64,000 nt of DNA, from contig CAIOSI010000038.1 in the NCBI GenBank assembly GCA_903860975.1, forward strand, positions 62,001-126,000, given 5' to 3'. Positions 31,387-41,020 of this stretch are shown here, piece by piece. Every line of letters begins with the position of its first letter. Within the stretch, counting starts at the first letter, position 1. The position numbers were made by a program, and so were the translations under genes. This DNA is from an uncultured Alphaproteobacteria bacterium (GTDB taxonomy: Bacteria; Pseudomonadota; Alphaproteobacteria; Caulobacterales; Caulobacteraceae). The notes under the pieces are model-generated. The model did not search any database. It saw only the letters and a program-made list of their open reading frames with translations, and was not told where the DNA came from.

Positions 31387-32826
31387 TTAGCCTCGGAGCT
31401 TGCGCAGCAGCACATCTACGTCACGAGCGATCACCGGATCCTCAGCCTTCAGAGCCTCAATTCGGCGAACCGCGTGAAGGACTGTGGTGTGGTCGCGACC
31501 GCCGAACCGCCTGCCAATGTCAGGTAGCGATCGAGTCGTAATCTGTTTGGCTAGCCACATAGCGACTTGCCGGGGCCTTGCCACGGCCCGCGCGCGGCGT
31601 TCGGAAATCAGGTCGGCTTGGGTCAGGCTATAGTGCTCAGCGACCGCCTTCTGGATCTGGTCCACCGTCACCTTGCGCTCCGTGCACGAAAGGTGCGGGC
31701 GAAGGATCGTCTGCGCCTCGTCCAGCGTCAGTCGAGCCACATCTGCGCCAACTCGCGCCACCAGGGTATTCAGCGCGCCCTCCAACTCGCGAACGCTGTC
31801 GGTGAAGCGATCAGCGAGGAACTGCATGACCTCAGGCTTGGCGGACGGAAAGAAATGACCCTGATGGGCCAGCGTCTGAAGCTTGCGATCCAGGATGCCC
31901 AGACGAAGCTGCCGATCCGCCGGTTCGATACCGCAGACGAGGCCCGCTTGGAGATGAGAACGCAGACGCGGCTCCATCTCCGAGATTTCGGTGGGCGATC
32001 GGTCAGACGTCATGACAACTCGGCGACCGTCTTCGACCAGGGCAAGCAAGGTGTGGAACAGCTCTTCCTGGGTCGTTGGCTTGCCTGCGACGAAGTGTAC
32101 GTCGTCGATCAGCAGCAGGTCGGCATTGCGCAATTCATCCTTGAAGGCTGCCGTCTGCTTATCCTGCAACGCCTTGACGAACGTCGAGGTGAACTTCTCT
32201 GCGGTTAGATAGACGACCCGCTTGGTGGGCTCATGGCGCATGGCCTCCCAAGCCAGAGCGTTCAGAAGGTGCGTCTTTCCGAAGCCATACGGACCATGGA
32301 AAACGACGGGATTGAAGTGGCCGTCGGACCAGGCCGCCACGCGCCTTGCTACGGCGAAGGCGAACTCGTTGGAGGGGCCTGGAACGAAGGTTTCGAACGA
32401 GAACCGATCCTGCAGGCCTAGCAAGCGTCCCTGGCGCGCGGCGGCGGGCGCGGGCTCAGCCTCGATCTCGATTACATCTAGAATTTCGAGCGTGGGAGCA
32501 GCTGTTACGCCGCTTGGTGCGACGGCCGCTTCGCTTCCAGAGTCGAACTCCAGGCGCGATTTAAGATCGAGCCGTCTACCCAGAGGGTCGTTCTGGGCCC
32601 AAAGCTCGCCTATGCGACGCCACGCATGGCGAGCGATCCAGTCACGCGCCACACCGGTAGCAGCGACCAGGCACACCTCATCACCGGTTTCGCGCAACGC
32701 CGCCTGGCCCAGCCATGAGCCGAACGTCGCCTCGCCAAGTTCGCGTCGCAAGGCGATACACGTCTTCGACCAAACAGCTTTGGCCGGCGCGCTCGTCATA
32801 GCTTCCGCAACCCCCCCACGCATCAT
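31387..32826 (-). CDS. dnaA: Chromosomal replication initiator protein DnaA
   Basis: Domains in order: N-terminal oligomerisation domain I (WSKTCIALRRELGEATFGSW), a short linker, and an AAA+ core with Walker A GPYGFGKTHL (Lys ~183) and Walker B LLLIDDVHFV. Domain IV follows with the DNA-binding signature GGRDHTTVLHAVRRIE. DnaA-ATP melts the origin. I place the start at ATG 32826 (MMRGGVAEAMTSAP), which resembles the Caulobacter N-terminus and follows a G-rich site; ATG 32832 or 32793 are alternatives. Length is 479 residues. Upstream rpsT on the same strand is a Caulobacter-type arrangement. Confidence 0.96.
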   Translation of the reverse strand: MMRGGVAEAMTSAPAKAVWSKTCIALRRELGEATFGSWLGQAALRETGDEVCLVAATGVARDWIARHAWRRIGELWAQNDPLGRRLDLKSRLEFDSGSEAAVAPSGVTAAPTLEILDVIEIEAEPAPAAARQGRLLGLQDRFSFETFVPGPSNEFAFAVARRVAAWSDGHFNPVVFHGPYGFGKTHLLNALAWEAMRHEPTKRVVYLTAEKFTSTFVKALQDKQTAAFKDELRNADLLLIDDVHFVAGKPTTQEELFHTLLALVEDGRRVVMTSDRSPTEISEMEPRLRSHLQAGLVCGIEPADRQLRLGILDRKLQTLAHQGHFFPSAKPEVMQFLADRFTDSVRELEGALNTLVARVGADVARLTLDEAQTILRPHLSCTERKVTVDQIQKAVAEHYSLTQADLISERRARAVARPRQVAMWLAKQITTRSLPDIGRRFGGRDHTTVLHAVRRIEALKAEDPVIARDVDVLLRKLRG

Positions 32827-33152
32827 TCTCATCCACCCCATCATGCCGACGGCGCGATCGCGCCCCACGCACAGACCGCACCAATTTCCAATCAAACACA
32901 GGTTCTCATCCGGCGAACACTTGCGCTTCGCCGCCGCCCCCGTTTCTCGCCGGGATCAAATTTAAGACGCCTGTAAGAAGGCCGACACTAATGGGGGGCC
33001 GGGGCCGGTCAACGGTGATTCTTAGACGCTCAAGACGATATTTTCGTTGACTCGTGCATACCCCTTTTGGGGCCTAGGAAAACGAAGTTCAGCGTTCCGT
33101 GCGCGGATCAGATTTTTCGCATTGTTCGCACCCAAAGGTGGATCGCGCGCAT
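32827..33152 (-). promoter_or_regulatory. dnaA upstream region with two GANTC sites
   Basis: No gene is present. GATTC at 33017-33021 and GACTC at 33049-33053 are GANTC sites about 190-225 bases before the dnaA start. In Caulobacter, methylation state at such sites influences dnaA transcription. CCCCTTTTGGGG at 33061-33072 is a small hairpin. No cluster of DnaA boxes or AT-rich unwinding repeats was seen, so this is not called an origin. Confidence 0.45.
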
Positions 33153-33179
33153 AAAAAACGGCGCTCCGAAGAACGCCGT
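33153..33179 (-). terminator. Intrinsic terminator after rpsT (UUCG tetraloop)
   Basis: Read on the minus strand, ACGGCGTTC pairs with GAGCGCCGT (9 bp including one G-T) around TTCG, closed by C-G, and is followed by six T. The C(UUCG)G loop is unusually stable. It lies 54 bases past the rpsT stop and separates rpsT from dnaA. Confidence 0.9.
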
Positions 33180-33232
33180 CTGACAATTCAATTCCTATGG
33201 AACCAGCGGGGTATAGCCGCCGCCAGCGACGA

Positions 33233-33502
33233 TCAGGCCGCCGACATCTTTCGCAGTTGCGCCGCCAGGCGCGAGACCTTGCGCGAGCCGGTATTCTTAT
33301 GGACCACACCCTTGGTGACGGCGCGCATCAGCTCGGACTGGGCCTTCACAAAGGCATCCTTGGCCGCCGCGGCGTCGCCCGAGGTCAGGGCTTCGTCGAA
33401 CTTGCGCAAGAACGTCCGAACGCGCGAGCGGCGGGCGGTGTTGACTTCCGTGCGGCGCGCGATCTTGCGGACCGCTTTCTTGGAGCCGGGCGTATTGGCC
33501 AT
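33233..33502 (-). CDS. rpsT: 30S ribosomal protein S20
   Basis: An 89-residue basic helical protein with the S20 start [20 protein letters not shown] and the C-terminal [16 protein letters not shown]. It binds 16S rRNA early in 30S assembly. It lies upstream of dnaA on the same strand, but the terminator between them suggests separate transcription units. Confidence 0.97.
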   Translation of the reverse strand: MANTPGSKKAVRKIARRTEVNTARRSRVRTFLRKFDEALTSGDAAAAKDAFVKAQSELMRAVTKGVVHKNTGSRKVSRLAAQLRKMSAA

Positions 33503-33619
33503 TGCGTTAAGAGCTCTTCAAACGGACACACCCGGCAGGCCAGGCGTTCAAAATTGGAGGCGGGGATATACGGGAGGGAAGCGAGCGGGTCAATGGAGGC
33601 CTCGGCCTAAATTCTGTGC

Positions 33620-34396
33620 TTATTTCGCTGTGAACTTCGCAGGCCGCTTTTCGATGAAGGCCGCCATGCCTTCTTTCTGGTCGTCGAAGGCGAATAGGGA
33701 GTGAAAAAGCCGCCGTTCCGTCTTAACGCCCTGGCTGAGCGGCGTCTCGTAGGCCGCGTTCACCAGCTCCTTGGCGATCATCACGGAATTGGGCGAAAGC
33801 GCCGCAATCTTCTGGGCTGCTTCCATGGCCGTCGAAATGAGGTCTGCCAGGGGCACGACGCGGCTCACCAATCCGCATTGGTTCGCTTCCTCGGCATTCA
33901 TCATTCGCGCGGTCAGGACCATATCCATGGCTTTGGACTTACCAACAAACCGCGTCAGCCGCTGGGTGCCACCGGCGCCTGGAATAACCCCTAGGTTAAT
34001 CTCGGGCTGGCCAAACCGGGCATTTTCGGCAGCGATAATAAAGTCGCACATCATGGCCAGCTCGCAGCCACCGCCCAGGGCATAACCTGCCACGGCGGCG
34101 ATCACGGGCTTGCGGCAACGGGTCACCCGCTCCCAATTTCGCGTGATGAAGTCTTCGGTGAAGGCCTCGGCGTAACTCTTCGACGCCATCTCCTTGATAT
34201 CCGCCCCGGCGGCGAACGCGCGCTCAGAGCCGGTTATCACGATGCAGCGGACGTTCGCGTCTGCCTCGGTCTCATCGAGAACGGCGGTCAGCTCGTCCAT
34301 GAGCTGGCCGTTCAGCGCGTTCAGCGCCTCGGGCCGATTGAGCCGGATGAGGGTCACGGCGTCGTGTCGTTCGACGATCAGGGTCTGGTGGCTCAT
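33620..34396 (-). CDS. Enoyl-CoA hydratase
   Basis: A crotonase-fold protein of 258 residues. The oxyanion-hole segments RAFAAGADIKEM and GYALGGGCELAMMCD are present, with both catalytic glutamates (GGGCELA and FGQPEINLG), as in short-chain enoyl-CoA hydratases of beta-oxidation. It hydrates 2-enoyl-CoA to 3-hydroxyacyl-CoA. It lies between rpsT and the TraB/GumN gene, 33 bases after the latter's stop, so the two could be co-transcribed. Confidence 0.92.
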   Translation of the reverse strand: MSHQTLIVERHDAVTLIRLNRPEALNALNGQLMDELTAVLDETEADANVRCIVITGSERAFAAGADIKEMASKSYAEAFTEDFITRNWERVTRCRKPVIAAVAGYALGGGCELAMMCDFIIAAENARFGQPEINLGVIPGAGGTQRLTRFVGKSKAMDMVLTARMMNAEEANQCGLVSRVVPLADLISTAMEAAQKIAALSPNSVMIAKELVNAAYETPLSQGVKTERRLFHSLFAFDDQKEGMAAFIEKRPAKFTAK

Positions 34397-34429
34397 CGAT
34401 CGGGCTCCTTGGCAGCTACAGTCGCCGCC

Positions 34430-35299
34430 TTAAGGCCCCGTGACCGAATAGCCAAGGGCGCGCAGACGCGCGGGCACCCCTTCGGGTCCAATAAGATGGC
34501 CGATGCCCACCACCACGACCGTTCGACCGTGGCCCTTAAGTCGAGAGTCCAAGATCTCAGTCCAGCGCGCATTGCGATCGCTTACCAGTCGACGGAAGAG
34601 GGCCGGCGATGACTTGCGGATCGGGTCAATGGCCTCGTGTTGAAGCGTCGCGATATCGGCGTCGACCCACGCCTTTACCAGCACCTGGAACTCGTCCGGG
34701 TTCTCGTCCATTTCGTGCATCGTCTCACGCAGGGAGGCGATCTGCTCCTCCAAGGTCCCGCCCGACAGCAGGGCGAGCTGCTCGGCTGGTGTCTCGAAGG
34801 CTTTGCGCCTGGCCTTGGGCGAGACCATGGCGGCGATGGTTTTCTCCACGCCTGTGCTCACGTCTGCCCCGTTGCGCCTGTAGGTCCCGCCAGAGAGCGC
34901 GATCTCCGCCAACCACGGCTGCAGTCGGTCGAGAAGGGCCGTGGAGACACCGTAAGTGGCCGCCACGCGGGTCATCAGGTCCGCGTCGGCCGGATTTAAC
35001 AGTTTGAAGAGCGAGCTCTCGGGTGGCAGCACGCCAATCTGAGTGGCCAGGGCCGCCGCGTCTGCGTCGCTCTGAGGATCCACGGGCAGCTCGAACCAAA
35101 TGTCGTCTGCAGCCTTCAGCGCCCGGTCCAGAACCGGTGGCACCCAATTCATGTTTGGAGGCAGCACGTGCACTGAGCCGAACAGCACGATTTCAGAGTC
35201 TTTGTCCTTCACCACCCAGACCGGCGGCTCCGCAGCCGCAGAGCCTGCGAATGCGACGGCGGCGAGCGCGCCAAGAAGGGTTTTCCACAACCCTCTCAT
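34430..35299 (-). CDS. TraB/GumN family protein with signal peptide
   Basis: [23 protein letters not shown] is a signal peptide, so the mature ~266-residue protein is exported. IVLFGSVHVLPPNMNW near the start and VVVVGIGHLIGPEGVPARLR near the end carry the two GxxH motifs of the TraB/GumN family, related to Tiki-type metalloproteases. ATG 35299 overlaps the mutM stop (ATGA). An upstream start would place ~28 charged residues before the signal and is rejected. Substrate unknown. Confidence 0.87.
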   Translation of the reverse strand: MRGLWKTLLGALAAVAFAGSAAAEPPVWVVKDKDSEIVLFGSVHVLPPNMNWVPPVLDRALKAADDIWFELPVDPQSDADAAALATQIGVLPPESSLFKLLNPADADLMTRVAATYGVSTALLDRLQPWLAEIALSGGTYRRNGADVSTGVEKTIAAMVSPKARRKAFETPAEQLALLSGGTLEEQIASLRETMHEMDENPDEFQVLVKAWVDADIATLQHEAIDPIRKSSPALFRRLVSDRNARWTEILDSRLKGHGRTVVVVGIGHLIGPEGVPARLRALGYSVTGP

Positions 35300-36159
35300 C
35301 TCTGGCAGACAGGGCAGTAAAAGGTCGAGCGCCCAGCCTGCATCTTTCGGGCGATGACGCCGATGCAAAGATCGTTGAGACACGGTTCGCCCTCTCGGCC
35401 ATAGACCCGGAATCGATGCTGGAAATAGCCCAGCGCTCCATCGGCCTGCGCATAGTCGCGCAAAGTCGATCCACCCGCCGCAATGGCTTCGGTCAGCACC
35501 TTCCTGATCTCGTCGACCAGCTTTTCAAGTCGCGGCTTCGAAACGCCACCCGCCGCCCTGAAGGGCGATATCTTCGTCCGGTTTAAGGCCTCGCAGACAT
35601 AGATGTTGCCTAACCCTGCTACGATCCGCTGGTCGAGAAGCAGGGTCTTCGGCCCCTGTTTGCGGTCCCTAAACGCAGATTTCAGACGGTCTGCGTCGAA
35701 ATCGTCGGACAACGGTTCAGGACCAAGCTCGGCGAACCAAGGATGCAGGTGGATCGTGGCGGAATTGACGAGCGCCATATAGCCGAAGCGCCGAGGGTCA
35801 TAGTAGGTGACCCGCGCACCGACCTCGGTCTCAAAGACGATATGGGCGTGCTTGGGATCGGGTTCGCGCGCATAGAGGAATTGACCGGGCCGTTCGGTGC
35901 CTTCAGGTCGAGCGATCTCGAAGCGACCGCTCATACCTAAGTGCATGACCAGCGTGTCTTCGCGGTCGAGGCTCGCCATCAGGTATTTGGCGCGACGTGC
36001 GAGCCTCGTGATGGTGGCACCCGTTAAAACCTGCACGAAGTTCTCTGGCAGCGGAAAGCGCAAGTCGGGACGCCGCGCTTCAACCCGGGTCAGGCGGTGG
36101 CCCTCCAGCACCGGGGCCAGGCCGCCGCGCACCGTTTCGACCTCGGGAAGTTCGGGCAT
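35296..36159 (-). CDS. mutM: Formamidopyrimidine-DNA glycosylase
   Basis: This bifunctional glycosylase/lyase removes 8-oxoguanine and FaPy lesions. The start [10 protein letters not shown] supplies the catalytic Pro2 and Glu3; ATG 36159 is therefore certain. The helix-two-turn-helix segment is [24 protein letters not shown] around residues 160-180, and the C-terminal zinc finger has cysteines in EPCLNDLC and YCPVCQR. The first cysteine pair is spaced C-x4-C, as in several alphaproteobacterial Fpg proteins. Length is 287 residues. It is divergent from ubiE across 95 bases. Confidence 0.96.
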   Translation of the reverse strand: MPELPEVETVRGGLAPVLEGHRLTRVEARRPDLRFPLPENFVQVLTGATITRLARRAKYLMASLDREDTLVMHLGMSGRFEIARPEGTERPGQFLYAREPDPKHAHIVFETEVGARVTYYDPRRFGYMALVNSATIHLHPWFAELGPEPLSDDFDADRLKSAFRDRKQGPKTLLLDQRIVAGLGNIYVCEALNRTKISPFRAAGGVSKPRLEKLVDEIRKVLTEAIAAGGSTLRDYAQADGALGYFQHRFRVYGREGEPCLNDLCIGVIARKMQAGRSTFYCPVCQR

Positions 36160-36254
36160 GGCCCATCCTCTTGAGCAAGGACAGGGCTTGGCACGAGCAA
36201 CGCCTCGCGCCAAGGGCCTTGGAGCCCCGCATCGGGGGCGCTAAGAGGCAAGCC

Positions 36255-37013
36255 ATGATCGGACCTGCCGCCACATTTGGTTTCCGCGACGTGGACGCAA
36301 GTGAGAAGCCTGGCTTGGTGCGGGGTGTCTTCGATCGTGTCGCTCGCCGCTACGATCTGATGAACGACCTGATGAGTGGCGGCGTACACCGCCTCTGGAA
36401 GGACGCTGCGGCGTCTCGGCTGAACCCGCAACCCGGAGAGACCATCGTCGACTGCGCCGGAGGCACGGGCGATATGGCGCGGCGCTTTGCAAAAATGGCC
36501 CGGCGCGTGCAGCTTCGCCGCGGTGGCGACGACGCCAAGATTGTTGTTATCGATTACAATGCTGAGATGATCGCGGCAGGACGCGAGAAGGGCTCCGAAC
36601 CGGAAATTTCCTGGGCTGTGGGCGATGCCCAGCGGCTACCGCTGCCGGACGCCAGCGCCGAGGCCTATGTCATTTCCTTCGGTATTCGCAACGTCACTGA
36701 CATCCCAGCGGCGTTGCGCGAAGCGCGCCGCGTTCTGAAACCTGGCGGCCGGTTCCTCTGCTTGGAATTCTCCCGTCCGATCACTGAGCCCCTGCAAAAA
36801 GCTTATGATGCCTATTCTTTCAAAGTGATCCCTGAGATCGGTGCACGGGTCGGAGGCGATCGCGAGGCCTATCAGTATTTGGTGGAGAGCATCCGTCGGT
36901 TCCCGGATCAGCGGACGTTCGCCGCCATGATCGGCGAGGCCGGATTTGGGCGCGTCGGCTACACCAATTTCACCAGTGGCGTCGCCGCGTTGCATACCGG
37001 CTGGGCGCTCTAG
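36255..37013 (+). CDS. ubiE: Ubiquinone/menaquinone biosynthesis C-methyltransferase UbiE
   Basis: A class I SAM methyltransferase of 252 residues. UbiE hallmarks are [19 protein letters not shown], the SAM loop [11 protein letters not shown] and [20 protein letters not shown]. It methylates the benzoquinol ring in ubiquinone synthesis. AGAGG sits 6 bases before ATG 36255. A loop insertion, [16 protein letters not shown], separates the SAM motifs, as in Caulobacter homologues. ubiB follows after 4 bases, so both ubiquinone genes are one unit. Confidence 0.95.
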   Translation: MIGPAATFGFRDVDASEKPGLVRGVFDRVARRYDLMNDLMSGGVHRLWKDAAASRLNPQPGETIVDCAGGTGDMARRFAKMARRVQLRRGGDDAKIVVIDYNAEMIAAGREKGSEPEISWAVGDAQRLPLPDASAEAYVISFGIRNVTDIPAALREARRVLKPGGRFLCLEFSRPITEPLQKAYDAYSFKVIPEIGARVGGDREAYQYLVESIRRFPDQRTFAAMIGEAGFGRVGYTNFTSGVAALHTGWAL

Positions 37014-37017
37014 GCGA

Positions 37018-38529
37018 ATGGGTGGGATCGGCGCGTTTGGCCGTATGACGGCTGCAGTCTGGGCGCTGGTCCGCAACGACGCGCTGCTGCCGCGCGAGCT
37101 CGATGGGCTCTATCCGTCGTCAGTCGCAGGGCTCGCCAAGCTCTTGCGGATTTTTGCAGGGGCCGGCGCGCGGCACGGACGGCCCGGCGAGCGGCTGGCG
37201 CGGTCGCTGGAAGGCATGGGGCCGGTGGCGATCAAGCTGGGCCAAATCTTGTCCACGCGCGGTGATTTCTTCGGCCGTGAGTTTGCGGAAGATTTAGGGC
37301 GTTTGAGGGATCAGCTGTCACCCTTCCCAACGGCCGTCGCTCGCGTTGAGCTTGAGCGAACCCTGGGGCGCAGTATCGAAAGCCTCTACGCCGAATTCGG
37401 TGACCCTATAGCTGCCGCCTCGCTGGCTCAGGCGCATGAAGCCAAGCTGCTGGACGGCCGCAAGGTGGCTGTGAAGGTGCTTCGGCCAGGCATCGAGCGG
37501 CGCGTGGCCGACGATGCGGAAAGCCTGATGCTCGCCGCCCGTCTGATTGACCGCTGGATCGCGCCGGCCCGCCGCCTGGAGCCCAAGGCGTTCGCAGCGA
37601 CGGTCGTCCGGGCGACAATGCTGGAACTTGACCTGCGGCTGGAGGCTGCTGGCGCCGACGAGTTGCGGGAGGTCATGGCCTTGGATGGCTATATGGTCGC
37701 CCCAGGGATCGTCTGGGATGGCGTCGGCAAGCGGGCGCTGACCATGGAATGGGCCCGTGGCTGGCCGCTTTCCGACCCCAAGGCCCTGACCCAGCCCGGG
37801 CTCAACCGCCAGGCTTCGGCAGACAATTTGATCCGCGCCTTCCTGTCCCAGGCCCTTGATCACGGGGTCTTTCATGCTGACCTGCATGAGGGAAACCTGT
37901 TCTTGGCCGCCCCGTCACAGCTCACGGCCATCGATTTTGGGATCATCGGTCGGATCGGCCCTGCCGAGCGCCGCTATTTGGCAGAAATTCTCTGGGGCTT
38001 TCTAAACAAGGACTACGAAGGCGTCGCTCGCACCCACTTCAACGCGGGGTACGTACCCGCGCACCACAGCGTAGCGGCCTTTGCGCAAGCCCTTAGAGCC
38101 GTTGGCGAACCGGTTTTTGGCCGCCCCGCTAGCGAGGTGCCAATGAGCCGCGTCCTCATGCAGCTCTTCGAGATCACAGCACTCTACGACATGCATCTAC
38201 GGCCCGAATTGATTTTGCTACAGAAGACCATGACGATGGTGGAGGGGGTCGCGCGCCGCATCCAGCCCGATCACGACATCTGGACTGCAGCCGACCCTGT
38301 TGTGCGTCGTTGGATGGCCCGGGAGCTTTCGCCAGCCGCACGCGTCAAGCGCTTTGCCGATGAGACGGCGACGGCGCTTCGCAACCTTACCCGACTCATC
38401 GAGACTGCGCCTGTGGCGGAGACGCGCGACGTCAAAGCCATAAAAGGTGAAGGCTCAGCGCTTATCGGGTTCGCGTTGGGCGCCGTTGTCGCCGGCGCGG
38501 CGTTTTTGCTAGCGAGGTATCTGGGCTGA
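37018..38529 (+). CDS. ubiB: Ubiquinone biosynthesis kinase-like protein UbiB
   Basis: An ABC1/ADCK-type atypical kinase of 503 residues. The signature GPVAIKLGQILSTRGDFFG (KxGQ) is near residue 70, the catalytic loop is VFHADLHEGNLF and the metal-binding DFG is AIDFGIIGRIG. Membrane segments at the C-terminus (IGFALGAVVAGAAFLLARYL) anchor it. UbiB is needed for ubiquinone synthesis, probably as a lipid-handling ATPase. It is 4 bases downstream of ubiE. Confidence 0.95.
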   Translation: MGGIGAFGRMTAAVWALVRNDALLPRELDGLYPSSVAGLAKLLRIFAGAGARHGRPGERLARSLEGMGPVAIKLGQILSTRGDFFGREFAEDLGRLRDQLSPFPTAVARVELERTLGRSIESLYAEFGDPIAAASLAQAHEAKLLDGRKVAVKVLRPGIERRVADDAESLMLAARLIDRWIAPARRLEPKAFAATVVRATMLELDLRLEAAGADELREVMALDGYMVAPGIVWDGVGKRALTMEWARGWPLSDPKALTQPGLNRQASADNLIRAFLSQALDHGVFHADLHEGNLFLAAPSQLTAIDFGIIGRIGPAERRYLAEILWGFLNKDYEGVARTHFNAGYVPAHHSVAAFAQALRAVGEPVFGRPASEVPMSRVLMQLFEITALYDMHLRPELILLQKTMTMVEGVARRIQPDHDIWTAADPVVRRWMARELSPAARVKRFADETATALRNLTRLIETAPVAETRDVKAIKGEGSALIGFALGAVVAGAAFLLARYLG

Positions 38530-38739
38530 CCTATCATTGCGTCTTCGATTTGTGTCCTGGCCATCCGAGCGGCCTGGATCAGCGGCTCGACGCCGTCTTC
38601 CTTGGCGTGCTCCAGCTTGCCGGCCCGGAAAGCGGTGGATTTGCTGCGACCGTTCGGGTTGCAGGCTGCAATTTGCTGGAATTGTCGTAAGCGCTCATCT
38701 GGCATAAGTCTGAGATGCGTCGACGAGGGGCCGAAAGCC

Positions 38740-39933
38740 TTGGACCAAAAGCGAATTCTACTGATCGTCGGCGGCGGCATCGCAGCCTACAAAACGTTGG
38801 AACTGACGCGCCTGCTGCGTAAGGCGGGGGTTGCGGTGCGACCGATCCTGACCCGTGCGGGTGCCGAGTTTGTCACGGCGTTGACGCTGTCGGCCCTCGC
38901 CGAGGACAAAGTCTATTCAGAGCTCTTTTCCCTGACCGATCAGGCCGAGATGGGCCACATCGAGCTTTCGCGTTCTGCCGACCTTGTGGTCGTTGCGCCG
39001 GCCACGGCGGACCTGATGGCCAAGGCTGCCAACGGCTTGGCGGGTGACCTTGCCTCGACGACCTTGCTGGCCACGGACAAACCCGTACTGATGGCCCCGG
39101 CGATGAACGTGCGAATGTGGCTCCATCCCGCCACGCAGAGGAACCTGAGGACCCTGCAGGCCGATGGGGTCAGCTTCGTCGGCCCCGACGACGGGCCGAT
39201 GGCTTGCGGCGAGCAGGGTCCGGGGCGCATGGCCGAACCGGCGGCGATCTTTGAGGCTATCATGGCTTCTCTGGAAAGCGGCGGCGCGCGGCCCCTGGAA
39301 GGCAAGCGCGCCATCGTCACTGCGGGTCCCACGCTCGAGGCTATCGACCCCGTGCGCATGCTGACGAACCGCTCGTCCGGCAAGCAGGGCTATGCGATCG
39401 CCGGTGCGTTGGCCGCTCTCGGCGCGAAGGTGACATTGGTGAGTGGACCAACCGCACTGCCAGCCCCCTTTGGCGTAACCCGTGTGGACGTCGAAAGCGC
39501 CGGCCAGATGCTGGCGGCCTGCGAAGCTGCGCTTCCGGCCGATATCGCTGTCTGCGTCGCCGCTGTCGCCGACTGGCGTCCGGCAGAGATCGGAGACAAG
39601 AAGATCAAGAAGGGATCCGGAGCGCCACCGGCCATCGTCTTGGTCGAAAATCCCGATATCCTTGCCGTTCTGTCGAAGGATCGTCGTCGTCCAGGTCTGG
39701 TTATCGGGTTCGCAGCGGAGACCAACGACCTGGAGGACAACGCCCAGGCCAAGCTCGCCAGGAAGGGGTGCGACTGGATCGTCGCCAACGACGTCAGCGT
39801 GGCGGGGACCATGGGCGGCGACGACAATAAGGTGGTCCTCGTCACCCCGCGCGGAATCGAGCGATGGGAGCGGATGGCCAAGGGCGAGGTGGCCCAAAAA
39901 CTGGCCGCGCGCATCGCGAAGGAATTCCCGTGA
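38740..39933 (+). CDS. coaBC: Bifunctional phosphopantothenoylcysteine decarboxylase / phosphopantothenate-cysteine ligase
   Basis: The N-terminal CoaC flavoprotein half ([18 protein letters not shown], active-site His in [20 protein letters not shown]) is fused to a C-terminal CoaB half ([22 protein letters not shown], ADWRP, NDVS). Together they make 4'-phosphopantetheine for CoA. I choose TTG 38740, 397 residues, with GAGGGG 9 bases upstream; extending to 38602 adds residues unlike CoaC. The stop overlaps the dut GTG start, an association also seen in other proteobacteria. Confidence 0.95.
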   Translation: MDQKRILLIVGGGIAAYKTLELTRLLRKAGVAVRPILTRAGAEFVTALTLSALAEDKVYSELFSLTDQAEMGHIELSRSADLVVVAPATADLMAKAANGLAGDLASTTLLATDKPVLMAPAMNVRMWLHPATQRNLRTLQADGVSFVGPDDGPMACGEQGPGRMAEPAAIFEAIMASLESGGARPLEGKRAIVTAGPTLEAIDPVRMLTNRSSGKQGYAIAGALAALGAKVTLVSGPTALPAPFGVTRVDVESAGQMLAACEAALPADIAVCVAAVADWRPAEIGDKKIKKGSGAPPAIVLVENPDILAVLSKDRRRPGLVIGFAAETNDLEDNAQAKLARKGCDWIVANDVSVAGTMGGDDNKVVLVTPRGIERWERMAKGEVAQKLAARIAKEFP

Positions 39934-40382
39934 ACCCAACCGTGCCGATTGTCCGCCTGCCGCATGCCAAGGGCCTGCCGCTCCCCGCCTATGAGACCGC
40001 CCAGGCGGCGGGGATGGATCTGCGGGCCGCCGTTCCAGACGACGAGCCGCTGACGCTTCGACCCGGTTCGCGCCTTCCCGTGCCGACAGGTCTGTCCTTT
40101 GCCCTGCCGCAAGGATTTGAGGGCCAGGTGCGGCCGCGCTCGGGCTTGGCGTTCAAGCATGGGGTGACCTGCCTCAATACTCCAGGCACCATCGATGCTG
40201 ACTATCGAGGCGAGGTGAAGGTGATCCTCGTCAACCACGGCGAAGAGGACTTCGTGATCCGTCGCGGCGAACGGATCGCCCAGCTGGTGATCGCCCCAGT
40301 GGTCCAGGCCGCCTGGGCTGAGGTCGAAAACCTTGATGAAACCGCCCGCGGCGTCGGCGGCTTCGGGTCTACCGGGCGCTGA
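39930..40382 (+). CDS. dut: dUTP diphosphatase
   Basis: A trimeric-type dUTPase of 150 residues with all five motifs: [32 protein letters not shown] and [10 protein letters not shown]. It removes dUTP and supplies dUMP. The GTG start at 39930 overlaps the coaBC stop (GTGA). Confidence 0.96.
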   Translation: MNPTVPIVRLPHAKGLPLPAYETAQAAGMDLRAAVPDDEPLTLRPGSRLPVPTGLSFALPQGFEGQVRPRSGLAFKHGVTCLNTPGTIDADYRGEVKVILVNHGEEDFVIRRGERIAQLVIAPVVQAAWAEVENLDETARGVGGFGSTGR

Positions 40383-40384
40383 AC

Positions 40385-41020
40385 ATGAGCGAGAAGCCCG
40401 CCAAGAAGCGCCTGCCTTTGCGGTGGCTGTCGCTGGCGGAGTTGGTGGGGATCATCGCCGTCGCTATCGCAGCGCTGGGGTATTGGGACGCTCATCGCGA
40501 ACGCGCCATGACTGAGCGGGAACGGGCCGCAGAGGCGCAGGAAAAGAAGGCGGAAGCCAGGGCTGGGGCGCTCAAACTCAGCTTCTTGATGACCGGTAGC
40601 CCTGAGGGCTCAGGAGATCGCCTAAGGCTCTCCAGCGTTTATCCGAAACAGGTCATCCAGACCCAGTCCATCAGCTTTCCCAGCGAAATCCGTAGCGACG
40701 CGGTTCAGACAACGGGCAACCCGCGGCTCGAAGCCGGCTGGATCGAAGGCGGCGTCAACAAGGCTGAGCATGCACGCGGCGGAAAACGGCACCCGGACCG
40801 CCTTCCAGTGGCGATCGTCACGGTGTTCATCGAGGACGGTCAAACCAAGACCGATCGAGCGCTCTATATTCTGGGTTTCAACACCCATCCGCGCGTGTTG
40901 CGATCTGACAGAATTGAGCTCGAGGGTCTTTCACTGATCCGCCGCGGTGTGGGGGAGAATGTTCAAGCCGCTGTGGACGCCGTCTGGGCCAATCAGAACC
41001 CACCGCCTGCTAAACCTTGA
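40385..41020 (+). CDS. Conserved hypothetical membrane-anchored coiled-coil protein
   Basis: I do not recognise a named family. The 211-residue product has one N-terminal membrane segment (about residues 17-34, LAELVGIIAVAIAALGYW) and then a charged helix rich in Arg/Glu/Ala (about 37-62), likely a short coiled coil. A ~150-residue soluble domain without cysteines follows, ending in Pro-rich NQNPPPAKP. It starts two bases after dut and its stop overlaps the start of the broken GNAT gene, so it is co-transcribed with coaBC-dut. Confidence 0.7.
   Translation: MSEKPAKKRLPLRWLSLAELVGIIAVAIAALGYWDAHRERAMTERERAAEAQEKKAEARAGALKLSFLMTGSPEGSGDRLRLSSVYPKQVIQTQSISFPSEIRSDAVQTTGNPRLEAGWIEGGVNKAEHARGGKRHPDRLPVAIVTVFIEDGQTKTDRALYILGFNTHPRVLRSDRIELEGLSLIRRGVGENVQAAVDAVWANQNPPPAKP

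Noticed and set aside
32827..33232. Possible replication origin next to dnaA
   Set aside because: No cluster of DnaA boxes or AT-rich repeats; in Caulobacter the origin is a few genes away from dnaA, so it probably lies outside this window.
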